Part shown: positions 1-8,843 of the stretch, one piece after another
How positions within the stretch are numbered: position 1 is the stretch's first letter
Layout of the letters: every line of letters begins with the position of its first letter
Assembly: GCA_015057665.1 (NCBI GenBank)
Contig: SVDY01000022.1
Span: 1 to 37,074 of the forward strand
Origin: Lachnospiraceae bacterium
GTDB taxonomy: Bacteria > Bacillota > Clostridia > Lachnospirales > Lachnospiraceae
Length of the DNA: 37,074 nucleotides
Reading direction: 5' to 3'
Position numbers and translations under genes: made by a program
The notes under the pieces: generated by a model
Databases searched by the model: none
Told to the model about the DNA's origin: nothing
The model's input: the letters and a program-made list of their open reading frames with translations, nothing else

Positions 1-146
1 GATTTCTTTTTACGTCTAACACTTGGTTTTTCGTAATGTTCTCTTTTACGAATTTCCTGCTGAATTCCTGCCTTCGCACAGTTTCTCTTGAATCTGCGGA
101 GTGCGCTGTCTAAGGATTCGTTTTCTTTAACGATAACGTTTGACAT
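1..146 (-). CDS. rpsU: 30S ribosomal protein S21 (partial, cut by window edge)
   Basis: The reverse strand reads [19 protein letters not shown] and continues into a very basic tail with KREHYEKP and VRRKK, the signature of bacterial S21, a small protein of the 30S subunit platform. About 48 codons are present. The 3' end lies outside the window, so only the last few residues are missing (S21 is usually 55-70 residues). The ATG at 144-146 is preceded by a purine-rich GGAGGGAGG (159-167) 12 nt upstream and a closer AGGTGAGG. It is transcribed from its own promoter (227-254), downstream of alaS and on the same strand. Confidence 0.93.
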   Translation of the reverse strand, partial: MSNVIVKENESLDSALRRFKRNCAKAGIQQEIRKREHYEKPSVRRKKK

Positions 147-166
147 AGCCTCACCTAACCTCCCTC

Positions 167-194
167 CAGTTGTGTATTGTGCCTAATACAACTG
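167..194 (-). other. Hairpin in the rpsU leader next to the ribosome site
   Basis: CAGTTG pairs with CAACTG and the inner TATT pairs with AATA across a short loop, with a two-base bulge. The stem ends directly against the GGAGGGAGG ribosome site. It could influence ribosome access, as in other autoregulated ribosomal-protein leaders, but that is inference. Confidence 0.4.
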
Positions 195-226
195 ATCGGG
201 TATTATTTTATAAAAGCACTTTGATT

Positions 227-254
227 AGTATACCACAATCTGCAAATTAGTCAA
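227..254 (-). promoter_or_regulatory. Sigma-A promoter of rpsU
   Basis: Read on the minus strand, TTGACT (249-254) and TATACT (227-232) are 16 nt apart, and a TG one base before the -10 makes it an extended -10. It lies between the alaS stop and rpsU, so S21 can be made independently of alaS. Confidence 0.75.
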
Positions 255-268
255 TAGCTTTTTTAAAT

Positions 269-2908
269 TTATTTAATCTGACTCTCTACAGTTTCTACCG
301 CTTTATCGAGGGCAGCCTGGATACCTGCAGGGTTCTTGCCGCCGGCCTGAGCCATGTTTGGACGGCCGCCGCCGCCACCGCCTACTAATGCAGCACTTGC
401 TTTGATTAAGTTGCCGCAGTGTACGCCTGCTTTTACTGCAGAATCTGTAGCCATTGCCATTAAGCTTACTTTACCGTCTTTTTCAGAGCAGAGAACGATA
501 ACGCCATCACCTAATTTCTCTTTTAACTGGTCTCCAAGTTCGCGAAGGCCGTTCATATCGATATCAGGAAGTTTGGCAGCAAGTACTTTAATACCTTTTA
601 CTTCTTTTACCTGATCCATTACGTTTCCAAGAGAATCTTTTGCCATCTTGCTCTTTAAGCTTTCGATTTCAGAGTGGGCAGCTTTTAACTCAGCCTGTAA
701 GCTTTCTAACTTGGCAAGAAGGTTGGCTGGTGTGGATTTCACAAGTTTTGCTGCCTCTGTTAATGTATTTTCGATAGAGTTATAATATCCGAATACACCG
801 TCAGCTGTTAAAGCTTCGATACGGCGTACGCCTGCTGCGATACCAGCTTCGGATACGATCTTGAATGCTGTAATATTACCTGTATTGCTTACGTGTGTAC
901 CGCCGCAAAGTTCACAGGAGTATCCGCCCATGTTTACAACACGTACTTCTGCACCGTATTTTTCGCCGAAGAGGGCTCTTGCGCCGGATTTCTTTGCTTC
1001 TTCAATTCCCATAAGTTTGGTGTCTACAGGAAGGAAAGCCTGAATCTTAGCATTTACAATATTTTCTACTTTTGCAAGTTCTTCTGCTGTCATAGCTGCG
1101 AAGTGTGTAAAGTCAAAACGAAGTCTGTCAGGTGTTACAAGGGAACCTGCCTGTTCTACGTGATCGCCTAATACATCGCGGAGTGCCTGCTGAAGAAGAT
1201 GTGTTGCACTGTGGTTCTTACCGGATGCAAGACGTCTTGTAGTATCGATTGCGAGATGAGCAACATCACCTGTTTTGAACATGCCTTTTACAACTTTACC
1301 TACATGGCCAATCTTTCCGCCCATGAGTTTTACAGTATCTTCAACCGCAAATTCACTGTCACCAACTGTAATGATACCTGTGTCAGCAGCCTGACCGCCG
1401 CTTGCTGCATAGAAAGGAGTTTCTTTCACAAAGATAGTACCAATCTGGCCGTCTGTTAATGCTTCAACTACTTCTGTCTCTGTTGTCATAACAAGGATTT
1501 CAGAGTCGTATTCATGATTTTCGTAACCTACGAATTCGGAAGTCACAGATGGGTCGATGGATTCATAAACAGTTACGTCAGCACCCATGTAGTTTGTTAC
1601 TTCACGGGCTTCTCTTGCTCTTGTTCTCTGTTCTTCCATGCAAGCTTTAAAGCCTGCTTCGTCTACACTGTAACCCTTTTCTTCTAAGATTTCTTTTGTT
1701 AAATCAATAGGGAATCCGTATGTGTCATATAATTTGAATACATTTTCACCGGAAAGAACAGTAACGCCTGCTTCTTTCATCTCTGCTTCCATATCTGCAA
1801 GGATGGAAAGACCCTGGTCGATTGTCTTGTTAAAGTTATCTTCTTCCTGAGTGAGAACTTTCGTAATGAAAATTGCTTTTTCACCAAGTTCAGGATATCC
1901 TTCTTTGGATTCGCGGATTACAACACCGCTTAAATCCGCAAGGAATTTGCCTTCAACACCGAGGAGACGTCCGTGACGTGCTGCACGACGGATTAATCTA
2001 CGAAGAACATAGCCTCTGCCTTCGTTACTTGGCATTACGCCGTCAGAGATAAGGAAGGTAGCAGAACGGATATGGTCTGTAATAAGACGGATGGAAATAT
2101 CGTCTTTTTCATTTGCCTTATATGTTTTGTGTGCAGCTTCACATACTGCATTTCTAACTGCCTGAATGGTATCAACGTCAAAGATGGAATCTACGTCCTG
2201 AACAACAACAGCAAGACGTTCAAGACCCATACCAGTATCAATGTTCTTGTTGGCAAGTTCTTCGTAACCGCCTTCACCGTCACCGTTGAACTGAGTAAAT
2301 ACGTTGTTCCATACTTCGATGTAACGGTCACAGTCACATCCTACTGTACATCCAGGCTGTCCGCATCCGAATCTTTCTCCGCGGTCATAATATACTTCAG
2401 AACATGGTCCGCAAGGTCCTGCGCCGTGTTCCCAGAAGTTATCTGCCTTGCCGAAACGGAAGATTCTTTCAGGAGCAATACCAATCTCATCTCTCCAGAT
2501 TGCAAATGCTTCATCATCCTGTTCGTATACAGATGGATATAATCTGTCAGGATCAAGTCCTACTACTTCTGTTAAGAACTCCCATGTCCACGCAATCGCT
2601 TCGTGTTTGAAATAATCACCGAATGAGAAGTTTCCAAGCATCTCAAAGAATGTACCGTGGCGGGCTGTCTTACCAACGTTTTCAATATCACCTGTACGGA
2701 TACATTTCTGGCATGTTGCCATTCTTGTCTTAGGCGGAATTTCCTGCCCTGTAAAGTATGGTTTTAATGGAGCCATACCTGCGTTAATTAATAATAAACT
2801 CTTGTCATTATGAGGAACTAAAGAGTAGCTGCCTCTTACTAAATGATCCTTGCTTTCAAAGAAATCAAGATACATTTTTCTTAATTCGTTTACACCGTAT
2901 TTTTTCAC
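269..2908 (-). CDS. alaS: Alanine--tRNA ligase
   Basis: Cytoplasmic enzyme that charges tRNA-Ala and clears mischarged Ser/Gly. Its 879 residues match the family length. The N-terminal class II aminoacylation domain is seen in the first ~240 residues (GTFFEMLGNFSFGDYF, then NVFTQFN). The editing domain carries the zinc-binding HSATHLLQQAL and CELCGGTHVSNTG motifs. A coiled coil and the C-Ala domain follow, ending in a glycine run with GGRPNMAQAGG. The start is GTG (2906-2908), with GGAGGA 8 nt upstream. A 43-codon membrane-peptide gene sits 136 nt upstream on the same strand, with a long hairpin between them, and probably shares the promoter at 3213-3240. No T-box motif is visible in the leader. 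Confidence 0.98.
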   Translation of the reverse strand: MKKYGVNELRKMYLDFFESKDHLVRGSYSLVPHNDKSLLLINAGMAPLKPYFTGQEIPPKTRMATCQKCIRTGDIENVGKTARHGTFFEMLGNFSFGDYFKHEAIAWTWEFLTEVVGLDPDRLYPSVYEQDDEAFAIWRDEIGIAPERIFRFGKADNFWEHGAGPCGPCSEVYYDRGERFGCGQPGCTVGCDCDRYIEVWNNVFTQFNGDGEGGYEELANKNIDTGMGLERLAVVVQDVDSIFDVDTIQAVRNAVCEAAHKTYKANEKDDISIRLITDHIRSATFLISDGVMPSNEGRGYVLRRLIRRAARHGRLLGVEGKFLADLSGVVIRESKEGYPELGEKAIFITKVLTQEEDNFNKTIDQGLSILADMEAEMKEAGVTVLSGENVFKLYDTYGFPIDLTKEILEEKGYSVDEAGFKACMEEQRTRAREAREVTNYMGADVTVYESIDPSVTSEFVGYENHEYDSEILVMTTETEVVEALTDGQIGTIFVKETPFYAASGGQAADTGIITVGDSEFAVEDTVKLMGGKIGHVGKVVKGMFKTGDVAHLAIDTTRRLASGKNHSATHLLQQALRDVLGDHVEQAGSLVTPDRLRFDFTHFAAMTAEELAKVENIVNAKIQAFLPVDTKLMGIEEAKKSGARALFGEKYGAEVRVVNMGGYSCELCGGTHVSNTGNITAFKIVSEAGIAAGVRRIEALTADGVFGYYNSIENTLTEAAKLVKSTPANLLAKLESLQAELKAAHSEIESLKSKMAKDSLGNVMDQVKEVKGIKVLAAKLPDIDMNGLRELGDQLKEKLGDGVIVLCSEKDGKVSLMAMATDSAVKAGVHCGNLIKASAALVGGGGGGRPNMAQAGGKNPAGIQAALDKAVETVESQIK

Positions 2909-2957
2909 GTGTCTTTCCTCCTGGTCTCTATTGGTCCAAAACGGACTTAAACATAAG

Positions 2958-3014
2958 TTGTCCCTGCTATAAGCTTAAGTCTCACTGTTGAAACTTAAGC
3001 AATATCAGGGACAA
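2958..3014 (-). other. Long imperfect hairpin in the alaS leader
   Basis: An outer 9-bp arm (TTGTCCCTG with CAGGGACAA) and an inner 8-bp arm (GCTTAAGT with ACTTAAGC) are joined by a mostly paired 5-nt segment, giving a stem of over 20 bp with a 12-nt loop. No T-run follows on either strand, so it is not a simple terminator. A small GTCC-loop-GGAC hairpin lies at 2932-2945, between it and the ribosome site. It may act as a leader regulator, a processing site or a mobile palindrome. Confidence 0.6.
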
Positions 3015-3044
3015 TGATAATGCTTCGTATATAGGTTACCGTTC

Positions 3045-3176
3045 TTACTCAGCTGACTTCTTCGCATCCTTGGATTTTTTCAGTTTGATTCCTAAAATAA
3101 CCGCACCGGCTGCTACTGCCAGATAAACAACGAACTTAAAAAGATATTGCACAAATGCTGTGAATATTGCTGCCAT
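3045..3176 (-). CDS. Small 43-residue membrane protein upstream of alaS
   Basis: This short reading frame starts MAAIFTAFVQ and has one hydrophobic stretch (about residues 11-31, with VVYLAVAAGAVILG) followed by a lysine-rich tail ending KKSAE. That predicts a single-pass peptide with a positive cytoplasmic end. An AGGAGG ribosome site (3189-3194) lies 12 nt before the ATG, and a good promoter lies just upstream. It is the first gene of the transcript that continues through a hairpin into alaS. I do not recognise a function. The clean ribosome site, start, amphipathic layout and promoter placement argue that it is real. Confidence 0.75.
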   Translation of the reverse strand: MAAIFTAFVQYLFKFVVYLAVAAGAVILGIKLKKSKDAKKSAE

Positions 3177-3212
3177 ATTAAAATATAACCTCCTGTCCGC
3201 ATACTTAAGGTA

Positions 3213-3240
3213 AGTATATCATAAAATCAAAATTAGTAAA
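3213..3240 (-). promoter_or_regulatory. Promoter for the small membrane protein and alaS
   Basis: On the minus strand, TTTACT (3235-3240) and TATACT (3213-3218) are 16 nt apart with an extended TG before the -10. It sits ~37 nt upstream of the 43-codon gene. No other promoter was seen before alaS. Confidence 0.65.
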
Positions 3241-3353
3241 GTGTTTTTCTAACCATACTCTGAAAGAATCTGGTTTATTCCGGTGCATCAAAGACTGCTT
3301 AAATGGAATCCATATCCTGCCTTCACCGCATCATCTATCTCTATCTTATTTCT

Positions 3354-4616
3354 CTATCTTCTATCTGCCAGATCATCCGTGACATCTTTCCACACGATGT
3401 CGCGTTCTGCCATTAATACCATCAGATAATAAAGCAGATCAGAGATCTCATATTTGATTTCGTCCTGATTCGGATTCTTTGCGGCAACAACAATACCTGT
3501 TGCCTGCTCTCCAAGTTTCTTAAGAATTTTATCAATGCCTTTTTCAAAGAGATAGTTTGTATAAGAACCGCCTTTTAAATGGTCTTTTCTATCACGGATA
3601 ACAGAATAAACATTTTCCAGTACATTTAACGGATTGGTGTCATCGTATTCTCTGGACATGAGTTCCTGGAAGAAGCAGGTTCTGCTTCCTGTATGGCAGG
3701 CCGCTCCAACCTGGGATACTTTGGCAAGAATCGTATCATTGTCGCAATCCAGTGTCAAAGATTTGATGTACTGATAATGTCCGGAAGTCTCTCCTTTGGT
3801 CCATAACTGCTGACGGCTTCTGCTGTAATATGTCATCTTACCGGTACGTATCGTCTTCTCGTAAGATTCCTCATTCATATAAGCCATCATAAGCACTTCA
3901 TGAGTCTTATAATCCTGTACAATAACAGGAATCAGTCCATCTTCATTTAATTTGAATGTGGAAAAATCAAGGGCACTTTTGTAAGTTCTCACTTCAATAT
4001 TCGCTGCCGCCAGTTCCTGTTTTATCTCCATAATATCCATCTTTTCAAGAGAATACAGGGACAGAGAATCCGCATTGGTTGTTTCCACTAACTGAACCAT
4101 ATCTTCTGCTTTTGTTGCATAACTTGATACGATGATAGGAACACGTACCGCATTCTTGATTTCATTTACAATCTCTGTATAGTTCGGAATCTGATTATTA
4201 TTAATTAAGAGAAGTTCCCCGGCTCCCTTTTCTTCCATCTTCTGTGCCCATTCCACAGGATTCTCCATCGTGCAAAGATCAATTGCAACGATGATTCTGG
4301 TGCGTCCGAATTTCTCGGAGATTTCCTTGACAATGTCGGGATTGGCAATGGCTGCAGAATTCATACATACTTTATTTGCTCCGGCATAAAGAATTTTCTT
4401 GGCATCTTCTACGTCTCTGACACCGCCGCAGGCCAAAAGAGGAATGTCCACAATTCTTGTAATCTCTCGAATCTGTCTGATGTTCGGTTCTCTGCCTTCT
4501 TTTGTAGCTTTGCTGTCAAAATAGGCGATTTCGTCTGCACCGCTGTCATTGTAATATCGGGCAGAAGCAATTGGATCCTCCAGATCAAGACAAGGGATAA
4601 TTTTAATGTAGTCCAT
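3354..4616 (-). CDS. hisIE: HisF-like / phosphoribosyl-AMP cyclohydrolase / phosphoribosyl-ATP pyrophosphatase fusion
   Basis: This is a 420-residue three-part protein. Residues 1-~215 form a HisF-like barrel: IIPCLD with D11, the phosphate loop ACGGVRD near 62-68, and VAID with D113. It lacks the ~19-residue segment after CLDLE that carries the HisF catalytic loop, and the second phosphate loop reads SSYATK. Residues ~225-325 are HisI, with the metal site DCDNDT (290-295) and [10 protein letters not shown] (306-315). Residues ~330-420 are HisE, but the usual EExxE reads E370-Q371-A-T-G374, while ExxD (390-393) is kept. HisE and HisI perform steps 2 and 3 of histidine synthesis. The start chosen (ATG 4614-4616) has GGAGGA 6 nt upstream; an upstream in-frame extension runs back into hisB and lacks support. 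It is the last gene of the his operon, 19 nt after hisB. Confidence 0.9.
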   Translation of the reverse strand: MDYIKIIPCLDLEDPIASARYYNDSGADEIAYFDSKATKEGREPNIRQIREITRIVDIPLLACGGVRDVEDAKKILYAGANKVCMNSAAIANPDIVKEISEKFGRTRIIVAIDLCTMENPVEWAQKMEEKGAGELLLINNNQIPNYTEIVNEIKNAVRVPIIVSSYATKAEDMVQLVETTNADSLSLYSLEKMDIMEIKQELAAANIEVRTYKSALDFSTFKLNEDGLIPVIVQDYKTHEVLMMAYMNEESYEKTIRTGKMTYYSRSRQQLWTKGETSGHYQYIKSLTLDCDNDTILAKVSQVGAACHTGSRTCFFQELMSREYDDTNPLNVLENVYSVIRDRKDHLKGGSYTNYLFEKGIDKILKKLGEQATGIVVAAKNPNQDEIKYEISDLLYYLMVLMAERDIVWKDVTDDLADRR

Positions 4617-4635
4617 GTTTGTTCCTCCTTTTACC

Positions 4636-5226
4636 TTATAAGGTACCTTTTGTCGATAATACGCCTTCAATCCGCGGATCGATGGCCACAGCTTCATCCA
4701 ATGCCCTGCCGAAGGCTTTGAATAAAGCTTCGATTAAATGATGATTGTTACTTCCGTGAAAATATTTAAAATGAAGATTCATGCCGCAACTGTAAGAAAC
4801 TGCATAAAAGAATTCTCTCACCATCTCCGTATCAAAATCTCCAACTCTGTCCACAGAGAAAGGAATATCAAAATAAAAATATGGACGTCCTGAAATATCC
4901 ATGGAACATAGAACCAGCGTCTCATCCATCGGAAGAATCATATTGCCAAAACGATGGATGGATTTCTTTGTATCCAATGCTTTTTTGATTGCCTGTCCGA
5001 GAACAATGCCGACATCTTCAATGGTATGATGGCAATCCACATGAAGGTCACCCTCCACTTTCACATTCAGATCAAAAAACCCATGTCTGGCAAAGCTGTT
5101 GAGCATATGATCAAAAAATCCTATTCCCGTATGTACATCTACCTTACCGCTTCCATCAAGATTAATGGAAAGACTGATTCTGGTCTCATTGGTATTTCTG
5201 TCAACGAAAGCCGTTCTGTTGCCCAT
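4636..5226 (-). CDS. hisB: Imidazoleglycerol-phosphate dehydratase
   Basis: Dehydrates imidazole glycerol phosphate to imidazole acetol phosphate in histidine synthesis. It is a monofunctional ~196-residue form. The metal-binding repeats are plain: [11 protein letters not shown] with HGFFDL near residue 50, [11 protein letters not shown] near 67, and [17 protein letters not shown] near 160. I chose the third methionine of the open frame (5224-5226), because GAGGTG at 5235-5240 lies 8 nt from it but only 2 nt from the first ATG. hisD lies 65 nt upstream and the HisF/HisI/HisE fusion 19 nt downstream. No phosphatase domain is fused. Confidence 0.96.
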   Translation of the reverse strand: MGNRTAFVDRNTNETRISLSINLDGSGKVDVHTGIGFFDHMLNSFARHGFFDLNVKVEGDLHVDCHHTIEDVGIVLGQAIKKALDTKKSIHRFGNMILPMDETLVLCSMDISGRPYFYFDIPFSVDRVGDFDTEMVREFFYAVSYSCGMNLHFKYFHGSNNHHLIEALFKAFGRALDEAVAIDPRIEGVLSTKGTL

Positions 5227-5291
5227 ATTCATTCACCTCTGTTTTCTCTTTACGCAATATTACACGTATCTAAATTATTATTATATCATAT

Positions 5292-6590
5292 CTATTCTAA
5301 TTCTTCAAATCTTACTGCAATAGAATTTGCATGAGCAGTCAAATGCTCCGCTTCCGCAAACTTTTCTACATCCTTATGCACTTCCATAAGTGCTTCTTTT
5401 GAATAATAGATAAGACTGGATTTCTTAATAAAATCATCAACCCCGAGAGGTGAGAAGAACTTGGCAGTTCCATTGGTAGGAAGAACATGGTTAGGACCGG
5501 CAAAATAATCTCCGAGCGGTTCTGAACTATATTCACCAAGGAAAATAGCACCTGCATGTTCAATTTTCATCATGACTTCAAAAGGATTCTTTGTCACGAT
5601 CTCAAGATGCTCAGATGCAATCGCATTGGTTATGGCAATGGCATCTTCCATATTCTCTGCCACTAAGAGATATCCGAAATTATCTAAAGATTTTTGAATA
5701 ATGTCTTTTCTGGAAAGGACTTTTACAAATCCTTCGATTTCTTTTTTTACCGCTTTGGCAAGTTCCATGCTAGTCGTCACAAGAATAGAACTTGCAAGTT
5801 CGTCATGTTCTGCCTGAGACAGAAGATCCGCAGCCACAAATCTTGGATTTGCAGTCTCATCTGCAAGTACTAAAACTTCACTCGGCCCTGCAATACTGTC
5901 AATGCTGACATGTCCATAGACTGCCTTCTTGGCAAGGGCAACATAGATATTTCCGGGACCTACGATCTTGTCCACTTTCGGAATAGATTCCGTACCGTAG
6001 GCAAGAGCCGCTACAGCCTGTGCACCGCCAATCTTATAAATATGATCTGCTCCTGCTTCTTTTGCTGCAACGAGAGTCGTCGATGTTACACTTCCGTCTT
6101 TGCCAGGTGGTGTAACCATACAGATATTCTTAACCCCTGCAACTTTGGCAGGAATAATGTTCATTAATACGGAGGAAGGATATGCTGCTTTCCCTCCGGG
6201 CACATAGACACCCACACTGGATAAAGGAGTTACTTTCTGTCCCAGCATAGTCCCCGTCTCTGTTGTATCAAACCAGCTGTACTGTCGCTGCTTCTCATGA
6301 TATATGCGGATATTCTCCATGGATTTGCGGATAATGGAAAGCAATCCGGCATCTACCTGCTCGTAAGCTCTGTCTATCTCTTCCTGGGTTACTTCCACTG
6401 TATCTTTTGCAAGCTCCGCACCATCAAATTTCTTAGTATATGCAAAAAGGGCCTCGTCCCCATTCTCTTTTACATCTGCAAGAATCTTGTTTACTGCTTC
6501 TTCATAGTTTCCATATTGATTGGGACTTCTTTTCAGAAGATCGCTTAATATAGTATCAATTGTGTTATTTTCTACCGTCAATATTCTCAT
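5292..6590 (-). CDS. hisD: Histidinol dehydrogenase
   Basis: Oxidises L-histidinol to L-histidine in two NAD-dependent steps, the last steps of the pathway. At 432 residues it is the normal length. Family motifs seen include [42 protein letters not shown] (zinc ligands Gln and His), ASEHLEIV and [13 protein letters not shown] with the zinc Asp/His further on. Its ATG overlaps the stop of hisG by four bases (ATGA), a sign of translational coupling. hisB follows after 65 nt. Confidence 0.97.
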   Translation of the reverse strand: MRILTVENNTIDTILSDLLKRSPNQYGNYEEAVNKILADVKENGDEALFAYTKKFDGAELAKDTVEVTQEEIDRAYEQVDAGLLSIIRKSMENIRIYHEKQRQYSWFDTTETGTMLGQKVTPLSSVGVYVPGGKAAYPSSVLMNIIPAKVAGVKNICMVTPPGKDGSVTSTTLVAAKEAGADHIYKIGGAQAVAALAYGTESIPKVDKIVGPGNIYVALAKKAVYGHVSIDSIAGPSEVLVLADETANPRFVAADLLSQAEHDELASSILVTTSMELAKAVKKEIEGFVKVLSRKDIIQKSLDNFGYLLVAENMEDAIAITNAIASEHLEIVTKNPFEVMMKIEHAGAIFLGEYSSEPLGDYFAGPNHVLPTNGTAKFFSPLGVDDFIKKSSLIYYSKEALMEVHKDVEKFAEAEHLTAHANSIAVRFEELE

Positions 6591-7255
6591 GCTGTCACAT
6601 CCTTTCCGTCATTTTTGTACCGTGGAAGTTCACAAAGTGCGTGAATCAAATCACGGATTCTTTTCTGTTCCATCTTAAGACTCACCTGATTGACTACCAT
6701 TCTGGCAGATAAAGGACAGATTTCTTCCAGCACTGCAAGTCCGTTCTCCCTAAGAGTAGAACCGGTCTCAACAATATCCACGATTACTTCTGCCAGACCT
6801 ACAATCGGCGCAAGTTCCACAGAACCGTTCAATTTTATAATCTCAACCGTCTGCATCTTTTCATTATAGAAATAGTCTTTGGCAATGGCCGGATATTTGG
6901 TTGCAACGCGGAGCAGTTCATTGTGTTTTAACCGTTCCTTCGCTTCTTCCGGACCGCATACACACATGCGGCACTTGCCAAATCCCAGATCCATCATCTC
7001 ATAAAGATTACGATTTTCTTCTAATAAAGTATCTTTTCCTACAACGCCGATGTCTGCTGCCCCATACTCTACATAAGTAGGAACATCCGTGGCTTTTGCA
7101 AGGAAAAATTTTAATTTTAACTCTTCATTTACAAAAATTAACTTTCTTGTCTTTTCGTCTTTCATCTCTTCACAGGTAATTCCTATCTGTTCAAAGAGTG
7201 CAAGTGTCTTTTTTGCCAATCTTCCTTTGGCCAGTGCAAATGTAAGATATCTCAT
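6587..7255 (-). CDS. hisG: ATP phosphoribosyltransferase, short form
   Basis: Catalyses the first committed step of histidine synthesis, joining ATP and PRPP. The protein begins [18 protein letters not shown] and is 222 residues long, the short form that lacks the C-terminal regulatory domain and needs HisZ as partner. The PRPP-binding region is seen as [16 protein letters not shown] near residue 170. The start (7253-7255) has GGGAGGA at a good distance. The open frame extends 42 codons further upstream, but that part overlaps hisZ and has no ribosome site. hisZ lies 16 nt upstream and hisD overlaps by 4 nt. Histidine feedback would act on the HisG-HisZ complex. Confidence 0.96.
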   Translation of the reverse strand: MRYLTFALAKGRLAKKTLALFEQIGITCEEMKDEKTRKLIFVNEELKLKFFLAKATDVPTYVEYGAADIGVVGKDTLLEENRNLYEMMDLGFGKCRMCVCGPEEAKERLKHNELLRVATKYPAIAKDYFYNEKMQTVEIIKLNGSVELAPIVGLAEVIVDIVETGSTLRENGLAVLEEICPLSARMVVNQVSLKMEQKRIRDLIHALCELPRYKNDGKDVTA

Positions 7256-7271
7256 GCCATGTCCTCCCGCT

Positions 7272-8486
7272 CTAACCAATCTGAATGATTTCTTTCTCCC
7301 CGTCTCCTTTGAGATAGAGAATCTGATGGAACTGATTTGACTTACAATAATCTTTATAATCAGCAAGTGTTCGTTCTTCATAGAATTTCATAAGGGCAGC
7401 CCTTCCACCCTGTCTGCGGTACAGCATAGTTTCATGGATCGCAGTCTCTTCCATCTCACGATCAAACAGAATCAATGTTCTGTTCGGCATCTTCATTAAA
7501 ATCTTCTGTCTGGTCATGGCGTTCATCAGTTCATCCACCTGGATGACAAAACCGATGGACGGAGCATCTTTGCCAAAAAGGGCAAGCAGTTCATCGTATC
7601 TGCCTCCTTTTGCAATGGGCTCACCGGTTCCGTATGTATATCCTTTAAAAATAATACCTGTATAATAATTGTACTGAGTCAGCATGCCAAGATCAAAACT
7701 TATGTATTCTTCATAACCATAAATACAGAGCATCTGATAGACTTTTTCCAACCGTTCAATGGCTTTTAAGGAACGAGGATTGGAAGTCAGTGTTTTTGCC
7801 TTTTCTAAGACATCTGCTTCTCCATACAGTTCCATAAATCCAATCAGGGCTTCATAAGATTGTTCCTTTAACTGAAATCTTTTTAGAACCTTCTCCATTC
7901 CGAATGAATTCTTATTATCAATATAACGGCGCAGCTCCTGCTCCTGTTCCTCATCAATCCCAGCCTCTTCAATGAGACCCTTATAGAATTCAACCTGTCC
8001 AATATCAATCCTGAATTCGGCAAGACCGGCAAATTTCAATGCGTCAATCATCATGGCGATCACTTCCGCATCTGCGGAAGAACTGGTATCGTTCACAAGT
8101 TCTGCTCCCACTTCCGTAAATTCAGTCAGCTTACCCTGATAATTTTCTCTGTTCAGATAAGTGTTGCCCACATAAGAAAGACGAATCGGAAGGGTTTCTT
8201 TCTCATAATATTTTGCCACGCTTCTGGCAATCGACGGAGTAATATCCGGCCTTAACACAAGAATATTATTATTGCGGTCAAAAAACTTATACATCTTTGT
8301 ATCTGAGACTGTGCCTTTTTCCTGAGTATATATATCATAAAATTCAAAGGAAGGCGTCTCTATATCCTGATATCCATACTGCATGAGAACATGATGGAGC
8401 CGTGTTTTAATCTGATTCTTCTTCTGACATTCGCTTCCATAAAGATCCCTGACTCCTTGGGGAGTATGCAATAGACGTTGTTTCAT
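7272..8486 (-). CDS. hisZ: ATP phosphoribosyltransferase regulatory subunit
   Basis: A histidyl-tRNA-synthetase-like protein of 404 residues that pairs with short-form HisG and carries the histidine-sensing role. Class II synthetase-like features are present: [10 protein letters not shown] at the N-terminus, [12 protein letters not shown], an [11 protein letters not shown] region, and [12 protein letters not shown] near residue 300. It lacks the C-terminal anticodon-binding domain of true HisRS, and it is first in a his operon directly before hisG, so HisZ is preferred. The ATG at 8484-8486 follows GGAGGAG by 6-7 nt. A strong promoter lies just upstream. Confidence 0.95.
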   Translation of the reverse strand: MKQRLLHTPQGVRDLYGSECQKKNQIKTRLHHVLMQYGYQDIETPSFEFYDIYTQEKGTVSDTKMYKFFDRNNNILVLRPDITPSIARSVAKYYEKETLPIRLSYVGNTYLNRENYQGKLTEFTEVGAELVNDTSSSADAEVIAMMIDALKFAGLAEFRIDIGQVEFYKGLIEEAGIDEEQEQELRRYIDNKNSFGMEKVLKRFQLKEQSYEALIGFMELYGEADVLEKAKTLTSNPRSLKAIERLEKVYQMLCIYGYEEYISFDLGMLTQYNYYTGIIFKGYTYGTGEPIAKGGRYDELLALFGKDAPSIGFVIQVDELMNAMTRQKILMKMPNRTLILFDREMEETAIHETMLYRRQGGRAALMKFYEERTLADYKDYCKSNQFHQILYLKGDGEKEIIQIG

Positions 8487-8541
8487 GTAAGTCTCCTCCT
8501 TTGATGTTAAAAACAGTGTAAAATGTAAGTATATAAATGCA

Positions 8542-8570
8542 ATTATAACTTTTTTTATCAGAAACGTCAA
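8542..8570 (-). promoter_or_regulatory. Sigma-A promoter of the his operon
   Basis: On the minus strand TTGACG (8565-8570), 17-nt spacer, TATAAT (8542-8547). The transcript would start near 8535, giving a leader of about 50 nt. That is too short for a T-box or a classical attenuator, so any histidine control must be by another route, such as a repressor or HisZ feedback. Confidence 0.85.
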
Positions 8571-8687
8571 CACTTTAACTGATTAAAGGATTAACTGGGC
8601 AAAGTATCTCATTTGGAATATTGACAGATCACACTTTGCCGCGCAAGCAAAAATTTCCACTCTGCGAGCTGCGATCCTGCACGGAGT

Positions 8688-8737
8688 GCTTTTTGTTTCA
8701 TGGAAATTTCTGCGGAATTTCCATGAAACAAAAAAGC
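8688..8737. repeat. Large near-perfect palindrome (19-bp arms)
   Basis: TTTTTGTTTCATGGAAATT and its exact complement flank a 7-nt loop. One extra A is the only interruption when the stem is extended to GC on both ends. It abuts the terminator at 8730-8772 and shares its T-run. A second GGAAATT-like half site (8652-8658) and a CACTC/GAGTG pair lie to the left (8658-8687), so about 100 bp here is palindromic DNA. No gene is seen in 8581-8843. The short open frames across it only reflect the palindrome. Confidence 0.75.
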
Positions 8738-8772
8738 TGTCACCCCAACTCGGCTTCAGTTGAGGGGACAGC
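8730..8772 (-). terminator. Intrinsic terminator downstream of the zincin-like gene
   Basis: On the minus strand GCTGTC, CCC and CAACT pair with AGTTG, GGG and GACAGC around a short loop, followed by six T residues. It ends the transcript of the gene at 8844-9602 and insulates the his operon. Confidence 0.85.
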
Positions 8773-8786
8773 ATCTCGTCTTGATA

Positions 8787-8821
8787 TTCAAGTCCCGCCC
8801 GTAAGACTCGGCACGGGAGTC
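8787..8821 (-). repeat. Dispersed pseudoknot-like element, copy A
   Basis: On the minus strand: CCCGT, then GAGTCT, ACGGG and GGACTTG in the order needed for an H-type pseudoknot (CCCGT with ACGGG, CGAGTCT with GGACTTG including two G-U pairs). It lies between the stop of the upstream gene and its terminator. Copies B and C are at 20748 and 31714. Confidence 0.65.
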
Positions 8822-8843
8822 ATCCCATATCTGATATTAAATT

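Noticed and set aside
2072..2542. 156-codon plus-strand frame inside alaS
   Set aside because: Antisense shadow of a conserved synthetase domain, without a ribosome site.
2909..3240. T-box riboswitch for alaS
   Set aside because: No T-box sequence, specifier stem or terminator/antiterminator pair is visible; only a plain long hairpin.
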